Positions 15,943-26,332 of a stretch of DNA of 64,000 nucleotides are shown piece by piece (position 1 is the first letter of the stretch; every line of letters starts with the position of its first letter). A program made the position numbers and the translations under genes. Origin of the DNA: Mesorhizobium sp. J8 (GTDB lineage Bacteria > Pseudomonadota > Alphaproteobacteria > Rhizobiales > Rhizobiaceae); contig NZ_AP024109.1 of assembly GCF_016591715.1 (NCBI RefSeq), positions 6,626,861 to 6,690,860 of the forward strand. Direction: 5' to 3'. The notes beneath the pieces were generated by a model. It ran no database searches, had not been told where the DNA came from, and was given only the letters and a program-made list of their open reading frames with translations.

Positions 15943-17359
15943 GGCGCTCAAGCTGAAGCGCGGCATGGGCATTGCCGATGCCCGCGCCATGCACCCTTCC
16001 ATCGACGTGGTCGAGGCCGACCCGGAAGCCGACCGCCGCCTGCTCGAAGGTCTTGCCGACTGGTGCGACCGCTACACGCCGCTGGTGGCGATCGACGGCG
16101 GGGACGGGCTGTTCCTCGACGTCACCGGCTGCACGCATCTCTTCGGCGGCGAGCGCGCCATGCAGGACGAGATCCTCACCCGCTTCTTCCAGCAGGGTTT
16201 CGATGTCCGCGCCGGCCTCGCCTCCACGCCGGGTGCCGCCTGGGCGGCGGCGCGCTTCCATGGCGACCGCATCGTGGCCGGGGGCGAAGAGGAGGCGCTG
16301 CTTTCGCCGCTGCCGCTGTCGGCGCTGCGCATCGCGCCGGAGACCCGTACCGGCCTGGAAAGTGTCGGCCTGCGCACCGCCGGCGCCGTGATGGCGGCGC
16401 CCCGCGCGCCGCTCGCCCGCCGCTTCGGCGCCACCTTGCTTTTGCGTCTCGACCAGGCGCTCGGCCGCCTCGACGAGGCCGTGTCGCCGCGCCTTCCCGT
16501 CGCGCCACTCTCGGTCGAGCGCCATCTTGCCGAGCCGGTCGTGCTCACCGACGACATCGAGCGGCTCGTGAGCCGGCTGGCGATCGCCTTGAAGACCGAT
16601 CTCGAGCGCCGCGGCGAAGGCGCAAGGACGCTGGCGCTGCTTCTCTTTCGCGTCGACGGCGCCGTCAGCCGCATCGCCGTCGGCACCTCGCGGCCGATGC
16701 GCGAGCCGCGGTTGATCCAAAGGCTGTTCCACGAGCGGCTGGCCGCGCTGGAGCAGAGCATCGACGCCGGCTTCGGCTTCGACCTCGTGCGGCTCTCCGT
16801 GCTGTCGGTCGCCGCCTTCGACCTGGTTCAAGGCGACCTCGCCGGCGAGGCGGCCGACGACGATGCCGACATCGCGCTCTTCGCCGACCGCGTCCGCGCC
16901 CGCCTCGGCGAGGCCGCCGTGCTGAAGCCGGTGATCGTCGAGAGCCATCTGCCGGAACGCGCCGTCAAGACCGTGCCTTTCGCGGAAGCGCCGCAAAGGC
17001 GCGCCCCGGCAACCGGACGGATGGCGCCGCCGATGACCGTCTATCCGCCGGAGCGGCCGGTGCGCCTGTTCCGCTCGCCCGAGCCGATCGAGGTGCCGGC
17101 GACCGAGATCCCCGAGGGACCGCCGATGAATTTCCGCTGGCGCCGCGCGCTCTACCGCGTCGCCCGCGCCGAAGGGCCGGAGCGCATCGCCGCCGAATGG
17201 TGGCGGCAGCTGCCCGGCGAGGAAGAGGCGCCGACCCGCGACTATTACCGCATCGAGGACAGCGAGGGACGCCGCTACTGGCTCTACCGCCAGGGCCTTT
17301 ACAGCAGCGCCGCGCAGGCCGCGCCGCCGCGCTGGTTCATGCATGGGGTCTTCGCATGA
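15740..17359 (+). CDS. imuB: ImuB, Y-family polymerase-like protein
   Basis: 539-aa Y-family-related protein that bridges DnaE2 to the beta clamp; ImuB members lack polymerase catalytic acids and are not themselves polymerases. The sequence begins [24 protein letters not shown], has a palm-like segment [22 protein letters not shown] and ends with the family's WWRQ...[19 protein letters not shown] module near residue 510. The ATG at 15740 lies inside imuA, and the stop overlaps the dnaE2 start by ATGA. The order imuA-imuB-dnaE2 is the standard SOS cassette. Confidence 0.95.
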   Translation: MSTLLQKEQRILSLWFPHLSAERILRQRLGRSWRSRPSDHMPPSHPPLVISHRDNNTQRIAALDERAEALKLKRGMGIADARAMHPSIDVVEADPEADRRLLEGLADWCDRYTPLVAIDGGDGLFLDVTGCTHLFGGERAMQDEILTRFFQQGFDVRAGLASTPGAAWAAARFHGDRIVAGGEEEALLSPLPLSALRIAPETRTGLESVGLRTAGAVMAAPRAPLARRFGATLLLRLDQALGRLDEAVSPRLPVAPLSVERHLAEPVVLTDDIERLVSRLAIALKTDLERRGEGARTLALLLFRVDGAVSRIAVGTSRPMREPRLIQRLFHERLAALEQSIDAGFGFDLVRLSVLSVAAFDLVQGDLAGEAADDDADIALFADRVRARLGEAAVLKPVIVESHLPERAVKTVPFAEAPQRRAPATGRMAPPMTVYPPERPVRLFRSPEPIEVPATEIPEGPPMNFRWRRALYRVARAEGPERIAAEWWRQLPGEEEAPTRDYYRIEDSEGRRYWLYRQGLYSSAAQAAPPRWFMHGVFA

Positions 17360-20300
17360 ACGCACTGACCGCCATTCCTTATGCCGAGTTCGGCATAAGC
17401 TCGAATTTCTCCTTCCTGCGCGGCGCCTCCAAGCCGGAGGAGCTGGTGGTCACGGCGAAATTCTACGGCTTTGCCTCGATCGGCCTTGCCGACAGGAACA
17501 CGGTCGCCGGCGTCGTGCGCGCCTGGCAGCAGGCCAAGGTGGAGAAGATGCCCTATCATCCCGGCTGCCGCCTGGTGTTCGGCGACGGCACGCCTGACAT
17601 CCTCGCCTATCCCCGTGACCGCCAGGGCTGGGGGCATCTGTGCCGCATGCTGACCCAGGCCAATCTGCGCGACGAGACCGAGAAGGGCGCGACGCTGCTC
17701 AAGCTTGACGACCTGCTCGAATGGGGCGATCGCATGTCGCTGGCGATCCTGCCCGATCTGTCCGGCGGCGCGGAAGGTCATCTGGAATTTATTAGCCGGC
17801 TTAAAGATCGCTTCGGCGCGGCGCTCCGATTGGCCGTGGCGCCGGATTATGGCGGCAATGACCGCTTCCGCATCGAGCAGGCGGCGGCGATGGCCGATCA
17901 TGCGCGCGTCCCGCTGATGGCGACGAACGACGTGCTCTACCATGCCGCCGAGCGCCGCCCGCTGCAGGATGTGCTCACCGCGATCCGCCTCAACACGCCG
18001 GTTTCCGAGGTCGGGCTGGAGCTGGCGGCGAATGCCGAGCGCCATCTGAAGCCGCCGCTGGAGATGGCGCGCCTGTTCCGCCGTCACCCTGAAGCGCTGT
18101 CGGAGACACTGCGCTTCGCCGACGAATTGACCTTCTCGCTCAGCGACCTCGAATACAACTATCCGGATGAGCCGACCGAATCCGGCCTCGGGCCGCAGGC
18201 CGAGCTCGCGCGTTTGGCCTATGAAGGGGCGGCAAGGCGCTACCCGGCCGGCATCCCTTCGCATGTCATCCAACGCATCGAGGAGGAGCTCGCCCTGATC
18301 GAGCGCCTGAATTACGCGCGCTATTTCCTGACCGTTTACGACATCGTGAAATTCGCCCGCAGCAAGGACATCCTCTGCCAGGGCCGCGGCTCCGCCGCCA
18401 ATTCGGTCATCTGCTTCTGCATCGGCATCACCGAAGTCGGCCCCGACCGGATCGATGCGCTGTTCGAGCGCTTCATCTCGGAGGAGCGCAACGAGCCGCC
18501 CGATATCGACGTCGATTTCGAGCATGAGCGCCGCGACGAGGTCATCGCCTATATCTACGAGAAGTACAGCGCCAAGCGCACCGCCTTGGCCGCCGCCGTC
18601 ATCAGCTATCGCGGCCGCTCCGCGCTGCGCGAGGTGGCCAAGGCCATGGGCCTGTCGGAGGATGTCCGCAGCGCGCTGTCCAGCACCATCTGGGGCTGGT
18701 CGACTTCCGAGCTCGGCGAAAAGGAAGCCAATGCCGGCGGTCTCGACCGCACCGATCCGCTGTCGCGCCAGGTGCTGGAGCGCGCCAACGAGATCATGGG
18801 CTTCCCCCGCCACCTCTCCCAGCATGTCGGCGGCTTTGTCATCACCAGGGACCGGCTCGACGAGGTCGTGCCAATCGTCAAGACGGCGATGGAGGAGCGC
18901 AAGATGGTCGAGTGGGACAAGGACGACCTCGACGCGGTGAAGATCCTCAAGGTCGACGTTCTGGCGCTCGGCATGCTGACCTGCCTGAAGCGCGCCCTGA
19001 CCCTGCTCACCGATCATTATCCACGAGCTCGGGATCCATTTGGACGACCTTATGTGCTCGCGACACTTCCTGAAGAGGACGAGGACGTCTACGCCATGAT
19101 CCAAAGAGCCGACACGCTCGGTGTCTTCCAGATCGAGTCGCGCGCGCAGATGTCGATGCTGCCGCGACTTAAGCCCCGTGAATTCTATGACCTCGTCATC
19201 GAAGTGGCGATCGTGCGTCCCGGCCCGATCCAGGGCGACATGGTTCATCCTTATCTGCGTAGGCGACAGAAGAAGGAGGAAGTTAACTACCCGAGCCTGG
19301 AACTTAAAAAGATTCTCGGCAAGACGCTGGGCGTACCGCTGTTCCAGGAACAGGCGATGAAGATCGCCATCGTCGCCGGCGGCTTTCGGCCGGGCGAGGC
19401 GGATGAGCTGCGCCGCGCCATGGCCACCTTCAAGCGTACCGGCACGATCGGCAATTACCGCCAGCGCATGATCGACGGCATGGTCGGCAATGGTTACGAG
19501 AGGGAGTTCGCCGAGCGCTGCTTCAAGCAGATCGAGGGTTTCGGCGAATATGGCTTCCCGGAAAGCCACGCCGCCTCCTTCGCGCTCCTGGTCTATGCCT
19601 CCTGCTGGTTCAAGACCTTCTATCCGGACGTGTTCTGCGCCGCGATCCTGAATTCCCAGCCGATGGGTTTCTATCAGCCGGCCCAGCTCGTGCGCGACGC
19701 GCGCGACCATGGCGTCGAAATCCGCGACGTCGACGTCAACCATTCCGTCTGGGATTGCACGCTGGAAGAGTCGGCCTTCGATCCATCCCGCATCCTCGAG
19801 CGCCACGCCTCGATGAGCGGCGTGATCCGGACGGCGCATGCCGTGCGGCTCGGCTTCCGCCAGATCAAGGGCCTATCCAAGGAACGCATGGAAGCCGTGG
19901 TCGCGCAGCGCGGCGACGGCTATCGGTCGGTCAGGGATGTCTGGCTGCGCTCCGGCCTCGATGTCGGCGAGATCGAAAGACTGGCTGAGGCCGACGCGTT
20001 CCGCTCGATCGGCCTCGACCGCCGGGCCGCTCTCTGGGAAGTCCGGGCGCTTGACGGCAAGAGCGCCGCCGAGAAACTGCCGCTGTTCGACCAGCCCTCG
20101 CTTCGCCTGCGCGAGCTGGAGCCGGAAACGAAACTGCCGAAAATGCCGCTCGGCGAGCATGTCGTGCACGACTACCGCTCGCTCGGCCTGTCCCTGAAGG
20201 AGCATCCCGTCGCCTTCCTGCGCGAGAGGCTGGACCGCGCCGGCGTCACCCCCAATGCCCGCCTGCCCTCGGTGCGCGACGGCCGCCGCGTCTCCGTCGC

Positions 20301-20682
20301 CGGGCTGGTGCTGGTGCGCCAGCGTCCCGGCAAGGGCAATGCGATCTTCCTCACGCTGGAGGACGAAAAATCGATCGCCAACGTCATCATCTGGCCGCGC
20401 GTCTTCGACCGCTTCCGTCCGGTGGTGATGGGCGCGCGCTTCATCCGCGTCACCGGCAAGCTACAGCATGAATCGGACGTCATCCACATCGTCGCCGACA
20501 GGATCGAGGACCTGACCTCCTGGCTGAGCGTGCTGCTGGAGTCCGCCAATCGTCCGGCCATCGAGCCCGCCGAACGGCCGGTTGGATCCGCCGCAAGCCG
20601 TGGCCTGCCTGTCCACCAGGATGTCGCCACGCTGTCGAGCGCCGCGCAACAGGTCATGCCGAAAGGACGGAATTTTCAGTAG
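17356..20682 (+). CDS. dnaE2: Error-prone DNA polymerase DnaE2
   Basis: 1108-aa C-family polymerase alpha subunit used in SOS-induced mutagenesis with ImuA and ImuB. The N-terminal PHP domain starts [20 protein letters not shown]. The palm includes [18 protein letters not shown] and the catalytic [16 protein letters not shown] (about residues 378-393). The helix-hairpin-helix and finger segment has [22 protein letters not shown]-terminal OB-fold contains [16 protein letters not shown]. Length and the absence of an epsilon-binding tail fit DnaE2 rather than DnaE1. It overlaps imuB by 4 nt and is presumably under the same LexA box. Confidence 0.96.
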   Translation: MNALTAIPYAEFGISSNFSFLRGASKPEELVVTAKFYGFASIGLADRNTVAGVVRAWQQAKVEKMPYHPGCRLVFGDGTPDILAYPRDRQGWGHLCRMLTQANLRDETEKGATLLKLDDLLEWGDRMSLAILPDLSGGAEGHLEFISRLKDRFGAALRLAVAPDYGGNDRFRIEQAAAMADHARVPLMATNDVLYHAAERRPLQDVLTAIRLNTPVSEVGLELAANAERHLKPPLEMARLFRRHPEALSETLRFADELTFSLSDLEYNYPDEPTESGLGPQAELARLAYEGAARRYPAGIPSHVIQRIEEELALIERLNYARYFLTVYDIVKFARSKDILCQGRGSAANSVICFCIGITEVGPDRIDALFERFISEERNEPPDIDVDFEHERRDEVIAYIYEKYSAKRTALAAAVISYRGRSALREVAKAMGLSEDVRSALSSTIWGWSTSELGEKEANAGGLDRTDPLSRQVLERANEIMGFPRHLSQHVGGFVITRDRLDEVVPIVKTAMEERKMVEWDKDDLDAVKILKVDVLALGMLTCLKRALTLLTDHYPRARDPFGRPYVLATLPEEDEDVYAMIQRADTLGVFQIESRAQMSMLPRLKPREFYDLVIEVAIVRPGPIQGDMVHPYLRRRQKKEEVNYPSLELKKILGKTLGVPLFQEQAMKIAIVAGGFRPGEADELRRAMATFKRTGTIGNYRQRMIDGMVGNGYEREFAERCFKQIEGFGEYGFPESHAASFALLVYASCWFKTFYPDVFCAAILNSQPMGFYQPAQLVRDARDHGVEIRDVDVNHSVWDCTLEESAFDPSRILERHASMSGVIRTAHAVRLGFRQIKGLSKERMEAVVAQRGDGYRSVRDVWLRSGLDVGEIERLAEADAFRSIGLDRRAALWEVRALDGKSAAEKLPLFDQPSLRLRELEPETKLPKMPLGEHVVHDYRSLGLSLKEHPVAFLRERLDRAGVTPNARLPSVRDGRRVSVAGLVLVRQRPGKGNAIFLTLEDEKSIANVIIWPRVFDRFRPVVMGARFIRVTGKLQHESDVIHIVADRIEDLTSWLSVLLESANRPAIEPAERPVGSAASRGLPVHQDVATLSSAAQQVMPKGRNFQ

Positions 20683-20726
20683 GCTCAGATTGGGACTGTC
20701 GAAAGAAGGCGCGGCGCCCAAGCTGC

Positions 20727-20781
20727 CAATCTCCCCCTTGTGGGGGAGATGTCCGGCAGGACAGAGGGGGCGCTGTCCCGC
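20727..20781. repeat. Short palindromic repeat after dnaE2
   Basis: CAATCTCCCCCTTGTGGGGG then AGATGTCCGGCAGGACAGAG. The same motif recurs at 52248-52300. The hairpin CTCCCCCTTGTGGGGGAG could also end dnaE2 transcription. Confidence 0.6.
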
Positions 20782-20842
20782 CAGCATTTCGGACTTCCGT
20801 GCTGCAGCGGCCGACGCCTCGCTGCCGCTTGCGGAATCCCCG

Positions 20843-21088
20843 TCACGACGGCCCGCCGAGCCGTGGCGGCGGTGGTGTCAGCATGTCCTCGGCCGAGATC
20901 GTGCGCGCCTCCGAAGGCAGCATGATGGGGATGCCGTCGCGCACCGGATAGGCGAGTTTCGCCACGCGCGAGACCAGTTCGCTGCGCTCGGGGTCCCAGG
21001 TCAGCGGCCCCTTGGTCAGCGGGCAGGCCAGCAATTCAAGAAGCTTCGGATCGACCTCGGCTTTTCGTCCATCCCGTCCGTCCGCCAT
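20843..21088 (-). CDS. Trm112/UPF0434 family protein
   Basis: 81-aa small protein: [20 protein letters not shown], then [18 protein letters not shown]. The family is related to Trm112, an activator of methyltransferases, and often carries a zinc ribbon. Here only one cysteine (ACP) is seen, so zinc binding is doubtful. It is the last gene of a three-gene minus-strand cluster with the LON-domain and thioredoxin/TPR genes, an arrangement frequent in Rhizobiales. Confidence 0.85.
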   Translation of the reverse strand: MADGRDGRKAEVDPKLLELLACPLTKGPLTWDPERSELVSRVAKLAYPVRDGIPIMLPSEARTISAEDMLTPPPPRLGGPS

Positions 21089-21111
21089 GAACCCAACCCC
21101 GTATCGGCAAA

Positions 21112-21783
21112 CTATTGTAAACTGGACCCAAACTCGTCATCCTCGCGCGCCAGCGTCATTTCGGTGATGGCGATCAGCGTCTCGGCGCGCGTCTTCAGGT
21201 CCGGCGCTTCCAGGAGCGCCTGTTTCTCGGCCGGTCCATAGGGCGCCATCATCGACAGCGCGTTGACCAGCATGCCATTTTCGGCGCGGCTGACGCTCTC
21301 CCAGTCGGCCTCGAGGTCGTTGGCCTGCAGATAGGCGCGAAACGCCTTGAGCAGCGCCGGCCGGTCGACCTCGGCGGCGGCCGGGTCTTCCTCGAGGTCG
21401 GCTAGGAACGGCGCGATCTTGCACTGCCGGAACGGCGTTTTTGCCCCGAGTTCCTGGACGATGCGGAACCGGCACACGCCCTGCAGCGAGATCAGGTAGC
21501 GGCCGTCACCCGTCTCGGCGAGCGAGATGATGCGCCCGGCGCAGCCGACGCTGCACAGCTCCGGCTCGCCGTCGTCGCGCGACGCGCCGTCGAGGCTCGG
21601 CTGGATCATGCCGATCAGCCGCGAGCCGGCCATCGCCTGGTCGATCATCTGTAGGTAGCGGGGCTCGAAGATGTTGAGCGGCATGCGGCCGCCGGGCAGA
21701 AGCAGCGCTCCGGCGAGCGGAAACACCGGGATTGCCGTCGGCAAATCCTTGGCCAGCCGGTAGAGTGCGTTACCGACGCGCAC
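21112..21783 (-). CDS. LON peptidase substrate-binding domain protein
   Basis: 223-aa protein with only the N-terminal LON substrate-binding domain and no ATPase or protease part. It begins [34 protein letters not shown], the conserved LON-N signature, and has [16 protein letters not shown] role in proteostasis is inferred from the domain and from the thioredoxin/TPR neighbour. Start ATG 21783. The gene ends 23 bp before the Trm112-like start. Confidence 0.9.
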   Translation of the reverse strand: MRVGNALYRLAKDLPTAIPVFPLAGALLLPGGRMPLNIFEPRYLQMIDQAMAGSRLIGMIQPSLDGASRDDGEPELCSVGCAGRIISLAETGDGRYLISLQGVCRFRIVQELGAKTPFRQCKIAPFLADLEEDPAAAEVDRPALLKAFRAYLQANDLEADWESVSRAENGMLVNALSMMAPYGPAEKQALLEAPDLKTRAETLIAITEMTLAREDDEFGSSLQ

Positions 21784-22091
21784 CGCAACCCTCCCAAAGC
21801 AACGCCGGCAAGCGCATCACCCTGCAATCTCCTCTCGCACCGGCAACTCGTCTCCGCCAGCCTGCCCTTATCTGGCGCTGGCAATCCTTTGCTCAAGCCT
21901 GCCGGCCGCGAGAGCCGGCAAAAAACTTTGAGGGCAACTCCGGAAACCTTCGGCTTCCGCCCGGGATTGCGCAAAACCAAGCCTAAAGCATGTCTCCCGA
22001 AAGAGGGAACCGGGTTTCGGGTTTTCCGTGCGGAATTGCGCCGGAACAATAGCGAGGCGGTCCGGCGAATCCGTGAAACGCCGAAACCGCT
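21784..22091. other. 308-bp intergenic region with a degenerate repeat
   Basis: Promoter space for the LON-domain gene. 21984-22040 (TAAAGCATGTCTCCCGAAAG onward, ending CGGAATTGCG) matches the same degenerate rhizobial repeat class seen at 12519. I see no gene. Confidence 0.45.
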
Positions 22092-23081
22092 TTACGAGAA
22101 CAGCAGCGACGAGAGCTTGCGGCGTGCCGCGAGCGTCGCCTCGTCGGTCATTCCCCAGGCCTCGAACAGCTTCAACAGCTGCGCCCTGGCGCCGTCATCG
22201 TTCCAGCTCCGGTCGGCCTTGACGATCGCCAGCAGATTGTCGGCGGCGGCGTTGCGCTCGCCGCGCGCGTTCTGGATCATCGCCAGGTCGAAGCGCGCCT
22301 GGTGGTCGGCCGGGTTGGCGGCGAGCCGGCGCTCGAGCTCGGCCGGATTGCCGAGCGCGGCTGCTTCCGCCGCCAGCGTCATCTTGGCGCGCAGCGCCGC
22401 CAGCGCCGGCGCGTCCTTCTTGTCCTCGGGCGCCCGGGCGAGCACTGCTTCGGCGCCCGCCACGTCGCCCGCATCGAACAGGATCTCGCCCAAGCCGGCG
22501 ATCGCCTCGAGTGTCTCGGGCGCCTGCTCGAGGATCGCGTCGTAGATATCGGCCGCGGTCTGCACGTCGCCGGCGGTTCGCGCCTCGGCGGCCGCGGCAA
22601 GCGCGTCCGCGATCTGCGGCGCGCCGCCGCCCTTGCCGCCGACCTTCTGGATGAACTGAGCGATCTGGCTTTCGGGGATGGCGCCCATGAAGCCGTCGAC
22701 GGGCTGGCCGTCTTTGAAGGCGATGACCGCCGGGATCGACTGGATGCCGAGCTGGCCGGCGATCGAGGGATGGTCGTCGATGTTCATCTTGACCAGCTTG
22801 ACCTTCCCGCCGGCGGCCTGCACCGCCTTTTCGAGCTGCGGCGTCAGCTGCTTGCAGGGCCCGCACCATGGCGCCCAGAAATCGACCAGCACCGGCTGGC
22901 GTCGCGATTCCTGGATGACGTCGGCGGCGAAGGTCGCGGTGGTCGTGTCCTTGATCAGGTCGGCCGCCGCCGGCGCCTCGCCCAGCGAAACCTTGGGCCG
23001 GTCGCCGCCATATTGCACCGTCTGGGCATACTGGCCGCCATTGCCGCCAAACGCGCCGCTATACGGATTGTTGTCGCTCAT
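22092..23081 (-). CDS. Thioredoxin-TPR protein, CnoX/YbbN-like
   Basis: 328-aa cytosolic chaperone-type protein. A thioredoxin domain with VLVDFWAPWCGPCKQL (CGPC about residues 76-79) is followed by TPR-like helices (about 175-328). E. coli CnoX/YbbN has the same fusion but a SxxC active site; here the CxxC pair is complete, so redox activity is expected. A glycine-rich N-terminal tail precedes the fold. The start is ATG 23081 (MSDNNPYSG) with AAAGGGCGAC upstream. It lies 308 bp upstream of the LON-domain gene and shares its strand. Confidence 0.88.
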   Translation of the reverse strand: MSDNNPYSGAFGGNGGQYAQTVQYGGDRPKVSLGEAPAAADLIKDTTTATFAADVIQESRRQPVLVDFWAPWCGPCKQLTPQLEKAVQAAGGKVKLVKMNIDDHPSIAGQLGIQSIPAVIAFKDGQPVDGFMGAIPESQIAQFIQKVGGKGGGAPQIADALAAAAEARTAGDVQTAADIYDAILEQAPETLEAIAGLGEILFDAGDVAGAEAVLARAPEDKKDAPALAALRAKMTLAAEAAALGNPAELERRLAANPADHQARFDLAMIQNARGERNAAADNLLAIVKADRSWNDDGARAQLLKLFEAWGMTDEATLAARRKLSSLLFS

Positions 23082-23178
23082 CGTGTCGCCCTTTCGGTCG
23101 CGCTCCCAGGCGTCTGCGCCCGGCGCGTCATTGTCGGATTTCGCAATCGCCTTCCATGTGGCGATCAAGCCCTGACTT

Positions 23179-23709
23179 TCAAGATTGTGAGACTTTCAGG
23201 ATAACAGGATCGTGGCCGGTTGCCTCGACGAATCTGATCAGGTCGGCGGCGGCGATCGAGGTTGTCGCCTCATTGGTCAGCGGATGGCCATTGATGATGT
23301 CGTGGCTCATCAACGCCTCGTCGAGAACGACCTTCACTTTGCCCTCCGTGTCGTTGATCAGGCCGAAGACGGTGACCGCGCCGGGGATGACGCCGAGCAG
23401 CTCCATCAGCATCTCCGGCCTGCCGAACGACACCCGGCTGGCGGCTCCGATCAGATGGTGGATCTGCTTCAGGTCGACCACGGCCTCCTCGCCGACGGTG
23501 ACGAGGAAATAATTGTCCTTCTTGTCCTTGAGGAACAGGTTCTTGGTGTGGCCACCGGGAATCTCGCCGCGCAGGGATTGCGAATCGGCGACGGTGAACA
23601 GCGGCGGGTGCCTGACCGTCGAAACGGAAATGCCGAGATCGGCAAGAAACTGGTTGAGCTCGGCTTCGGTCTTCGGCATCGGTCCTCGCGCGGTCAAAAG
23701 AGCGGTCAT
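23179..23709 (-). CDS. Prolyl-tRNA editing protein ProX (YbaK domain)
   Basis: 176-aa stand-alone YbaK/ProX-type deacylase that clears Ala (or Cys) mischarged on tRNA-Pro. Seen: HPPLFTVADSQSLRGEIPGGHTKNLFLKDKKD with the catalytic Lys region, then LIGAASRVSFGRPEMLMELLGVIPGAVTVFGL, the typical GVxPGSVTPFGL motif. The C-terminus carries HPLTNEATTSI. The cytosolic role is known for the family; the exact mischarged substrate is not deducible. The ORF starts at 23709, but MPKTEAELNQ at 23679 is an equally plausible start. Confidence 0.88.
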   Translation of the reverse strand: MTALLTARGPMPKTEAELNQFLADLGISVSTVRHPPLFTVADSQSLRGEIPGGHTKNLFLKDKKDNYFLVTVGEEAVVDLKQIHHLIGAASRVSFGRPEMLMELLGVIPGAVTVFGLINDTEGKVKVVLDEALMSHDIINGHPLTNEATTSIAAADLIRFVEATGHDPVILKVSQS

Positions 23710-23990
23710 GCCGTTTACGGCGAACGGTGCCGTTCTCGCAAGGCCGCGCCGGGCAGGCTGGGCAACTCCAGGAGAAATGTGTGACCGTCAGGCTCGGCGC
23801 GGATAGCGTTCAGTCCGAAATGCCTCGGAACAATGCGGTCCGCCATTGCCATCAAAGGGCGGAATGCTTTGGCGATGTCGGCCTGGCTCGCAGTCGCCCG
23901 CAAGTCGCATGAAAAAGACCGTCATTTCCCTGTTGCAATCGCCGCGCTCTTCGGCCATATAGGCGCGGCTTGCGGCCCGAGGCCGTGCGA

Positions 23991-24065
23991 GCGGGTGTAG
24001 CTCAGGGGTAGAGCACAACCTTGCCAAGGTTGGGGTCGGGCGTTCGAATCGCCTCACCCGCTCCA
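23991..24065 (+). tRNA. tRNA-Gly (GCC)
   Basis: Cloverleaf with acceptor GCGGGTG/CACCCGC, anticodon stem CAACC/GGTTG, anticodon GCC at 24023-24025, T-loop GTTCGAATC, and encoded CCA at 24063-24065. A TTGCAA/TATAGG pair (23933-23938, 23958-23963) upstream is a weak promoter candidate. Confidence 0.95.
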
Positions 24066-24092
24066 GTTTCCTCACCGAGGATCAAGCAAACG

Positions 24093-24118
24093 AAAAGCCG
24101 CGGACCTCCGCGGCTTTT
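24093..24118 (+). terminator. Rho-independent terminator after tRNA-Gly
   Basis: Perfect 12-bp stem AAAAGCCGCGGA / TCCGCGGCTTTT with a CC loop, followed by T. It lies 27 bp past the tRNA CCA end. Confidence 0.85.
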
Positions 24119-24537
24119 TCGCGTTTTAGGCTTTGCAGGCGAGCCCGGCCCGGCGTGGCCCCGAAGCCGCCTGGGCCGTCTGCGAGAGCCGTTTTCGCCG
24201 TTCGCTATGAATTCTGGCGAAGGGATCAAGCACATGGCCCATGCGATATTTCCTTCAGAGAGGCACGTCCGCCATCCGCGAAGTATCCGCCGCCCATCAG
24301 ACTTGGGTCGCATGCCGAAGGGACTGTAGAGCCTCTTTTGCCGGGCGCCAGACAACTATATGTTGTGTGAAAGCGCCGGAATTAAATCCGGCCGGGCAGT
24401 CTCGCGGGGCGTGTCCCCGCGGTCTTTACGTGGGGCATTGCTAGGGCAATTCCGGAAAGTGAGCGGTTGAGTTCGGCGCCTTCGCCGTGACCTCCGTCCG
24501 GAATCGCGTCGATGCAACAGGCTGGGGCAAGACGGTC
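24119..24537. other. 419-bp intergenic region
   Basis: No convincing gene. A GC hairpin CGCGGGG/CCCCGCG (24403-24421) precedes GTCTTTACG. A GGCAATTCCGG repeat fragment lies at about 24445. The region separates tRNA-Gly from two small related genes. Confidence 0.4.
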
Positions 24538-24873
24538 ATGAGGTTCACGGCCCTCCAGGATCCGTGCGGCCAATGGATGGTGTATGACCTGTGGTCCGGC
24601 TACCCGGCGCAGATATCGTACATGATGCTGCTCGGACTGACGCAGGAGGAAGCGGAAGAGCTCGCCTGCCAGGCGAATGAGCTTATCTCGGCGCCGCGCC
24701 CGGCCATGCTTTCTGGATATTTCAGCTCTTCATCTATGTTTTACTGGCCCTGGCCGGAACAATCCAACCCTGTTCCGGCTTCTACGCGTGTCGCGGACGT
24801 GCGCAGCGGTTCCGGGGCGAACAGGTCAAAACCAAGATTTGGGGTGTTTCGGCGGTTCCCCGTGAGACGCTGA
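24538..24873 (+). CDS. Unknown small protein, paralogue 1 of tandem pair
   Basis: 111-aa protein that I do not recognise. Its first 48 residues, from MRFTALQDPCGQWMVYDL to the LACQANE segment, align with the next gene's product: shared MRF-A-QDPC, W-VYDL, PA-I, L-GLT, EAE-L and QAN. The following about 60 residues have no counterpart there and are rich in Ser, Pro and Arg, so they may be a frameshifted or added tail. The ATG at 24538 is set by alignment with the paralogue; the ribosome-binding site is weak. No membrane segment or signal peptide is seen. Confidence 0.5.
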   Translation: MRFTALQDPCGQWMVYDLWSGYPAQISYMMLLGLTQEEAEELACQANELISAPRPAMLSGYFSSSSMFYWPWPEQSNPVPASTRVADVRSGSGANRSKPRFGVFRRFPVRR

Positions 24874-24904
24874 AACCTTCAGCTGCGCCGGACAAGGAGC
24901 GCCG

Positions 24905-25102
24905 ATGAGGTTCGCTGCGATGCAGGATCCATGTGACGACTGGCTTGTCTATGATCTGGTTGTCGACCTCCCGGCGGAGATTCAGGGCCGGGTGCTGATC
25001 GGGTTGACGCGCGACGAAGCCGAGCAGCTTACCGACCAGGCCAATGCGGGATTCGGCGGGCCGGCTGGCAATTCGCCGGTCCCGCTCGCCAGTGTCGCCT
25101 GA
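24905..25102 (+). CDS. Unknown small protein, paralogue 2 of tandem pair
   Basis: 65-aa protein of unknown function, starting MRFAAMQDPCDDWLVYDL and containing LIGLTRDEAEQLTDQAN. A good AAGGAG lies 7 nt upstream of the ATG at 24905. The conserved core (about residues 1-49) is shared with the gene 31 bp upstream, so the pair arose by tandem duplication. The pattern of a short beta-type N-terminal half followed by an amphipathic DEAEQL helix suggests a small folded domain, but nothing indicates a function. Confidence 0.65.
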   Translation: MRFAAMQDPCDDWLVYDLVVDLPAEIQGRVLIGLTRDEAEQLTDQANAGFGGPAGNSPVPLASVA

Positions 25103-25314
25103 GGACGCCGGATCGCCGAACCGCGATTCAACCCCTGATCACATCGGATAACGTTTGCGTGCCAGTCCATTTCAATGCTGCGCCGGCTTCCATATTTCCT
25201 TCCCGGGCCGAGAATCGCCGGCGGTGAATGGCCTGCACCGCGACACGACGTGACCGGACGGCCCTTTCGGAAAAAGCGGGTTTACCGCTTCCTCCATTAC
25301 GAGGAGATGTCATC

Positions 25315-25698
25315 ATGCGTTCTTTCATCCCAAAGATCATCGCGGCCGCCTCGATCTTCGCGGCCATACCGCTTTCGAGCGCCTATGCCGTGCACCGCCA
25401 CCATAGGGCACAGGTCGACACCATGACCACGGCGTCGGTGCCTGCGGACCCGGAAGCCAGAGCCGCAACGCAGCAGCTGCTGGGCGTGAAACAAGGTATC
25501 CGTGACGCCAGGCAGGCCGGCAAGATCTCCGAGGGTCAGGCCCGCGACCTGATGCGGCAGGCGGATGCCATCCGGCCCACCGGAGGCCGTTCGGCGATCG
25601 GTGAGATCAACAATCTGGATCAGCGGCTTCAGAGTGCCACCGGCCAGGGAACCTATATGGGCGACGGCTCGGACGGCGGCTACTATCCGAACGGCTGA
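25315..25698 (+). CDS. Secreted protein of unknown function
   Basis: 127-aa protein with a signal peptide (MRSFIPKIIAAASIFAAIPLSSAYA), so it is probably periplasmic. The mature part has two helices, EARAATQQLLGVKQGIRDARQAG and ISEGQARDLMRQADAIRP, then a Gly-rich end finishing DGGYYPNG. The helices resemble small rhizobial secreted proteins but match no family I can name. The ATG at 25315 follows GGAGATG at a proper distance. Isolated on its strand. Confidence 0.7.
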   Translation: MRSFIPKIIAAASIFAAIPLSSAYAVHRHHRAQVDTMTTASVPADPEARAATQQLLGVKQGIRDARQAGKISEGQARDLMRQADAIRPTGGRSAIGEINNLDQRLQSATGQGTYMGDGSDGGYYPNG

Positions 25699-25802
25699 CG
25701 AACATGCGTTCCCGGTAAGGCGGCTGCCGGTGTGATCGAGCCTTCCCCGGCCAGTTGCGTGAATCAGCGCAAACGCCGGGAATTGCTTGAAGCCGGCCCA
25801 AC

Positions 25803-26025
25803 CTCGTCATTCTATGGCGGAGCAAGGAGCGAAGCGACGCGGCGCAGACCATAGAATCCATTCCGTGACTTCGAAGCGTTGGCGCGGCCCAGAATTCTGC
25901 TCCGTTGGACGCCTTGGCGAAGGTAACGGCATGGATTCCAGGGTCTTCGCGACGGAGCTTCGCTCCTGCTCCGCCCTGGAGTGACGATCGCGATGGGCGT
26001 TTCGGCCAGTATCCGAGGCATGCCA
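25803..26025. repeat. Two-hairpin dispersed intergenic repeat, copy A
   Basis: The left hairpin has arms ATTCTATGG/CCATAGAAT (25809-25817, 25849-25857). The right one has CCAGGG/CCCTGG arms near 25940 and 25975. The element ends TGACGATCGCGATGGGCGTT. A second full copy lies at 39311-39530. It fills the 337-bp gap between two small secreted-protein genes; no gene is seen in it. Confidence 0.75.
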
Positions 26026-26035
26026 CCTGCCAACT

Positions 26036-26332
26036 CTAATGATTGTGGGACTGCTGGAACCCAGCCACGTCATATTGCGACACGCTCTTCGGGTTCTTCG
26101 AATTCTGCGGCTGCTCGCCTGCGTAATGCGTCCCGGCATTGCCGTCCGGGTTGAAGGCCGAACCCGGGGCTGAGGCGGCGTGGCCCGGCGTGGCGTCGCC
26201 TGTCTGAGGCGTGCCGATGGTCTGGTTGGGCTGACCTGTCGTGCCGGTTACGGTATGGACATTGGCGGCCAAGGCGATGCCGGCGGAGGCTATGAACAAG
26301 CTTGCCGCTATCGGCGTGAGGAGATGTCTCAT
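26036..26332 (-). CDS. Small secreted protein of unknown function
   Basis: 98-aa exported protein. The signal peptide MRHLLTPIAASLFIASAGIALA is followed by a mature chain rich in Gly, Asn, Gln, Thr and Pro (TGTTGQPNQTIGTPQTGDAT) and ending HNH. No domain is recognised. Low-complexity composition suggests an unfolded or matrix-type protein. The ATG at 26332 is chosen over one at 26335 because GGGAG then sits about 6 nt upstream. Confidence 0.65.
   Translation of the reverse strand: MRHLLTPIAASLFIASAGIALAANVHTVTGTTGQPNQTIGTPQTGDATPGHAASAPGSAFNPDGNAGTHYAGEQPQNSKNPKSVSQYDVAGFQQSHNH

Noticed and set aside
17299..19839. 846-codon minus-strand open frame
   Set aside because: Antisense of dnaE2, with low-complexity Arg/Gly/Asp composition and no domain.
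23715..23903. 62-codon minus-strand frame before proX
   Set aside because: TTG start, no ribosome-binding site, no recognisable sequence; left out although it could be a gene remnant.
23991..24065. tRNA-Gly as an integration site of a genomic island
   Set aside because: No duplicated tRNA 3' end or integrase gene nearby; a terminator follows directly.
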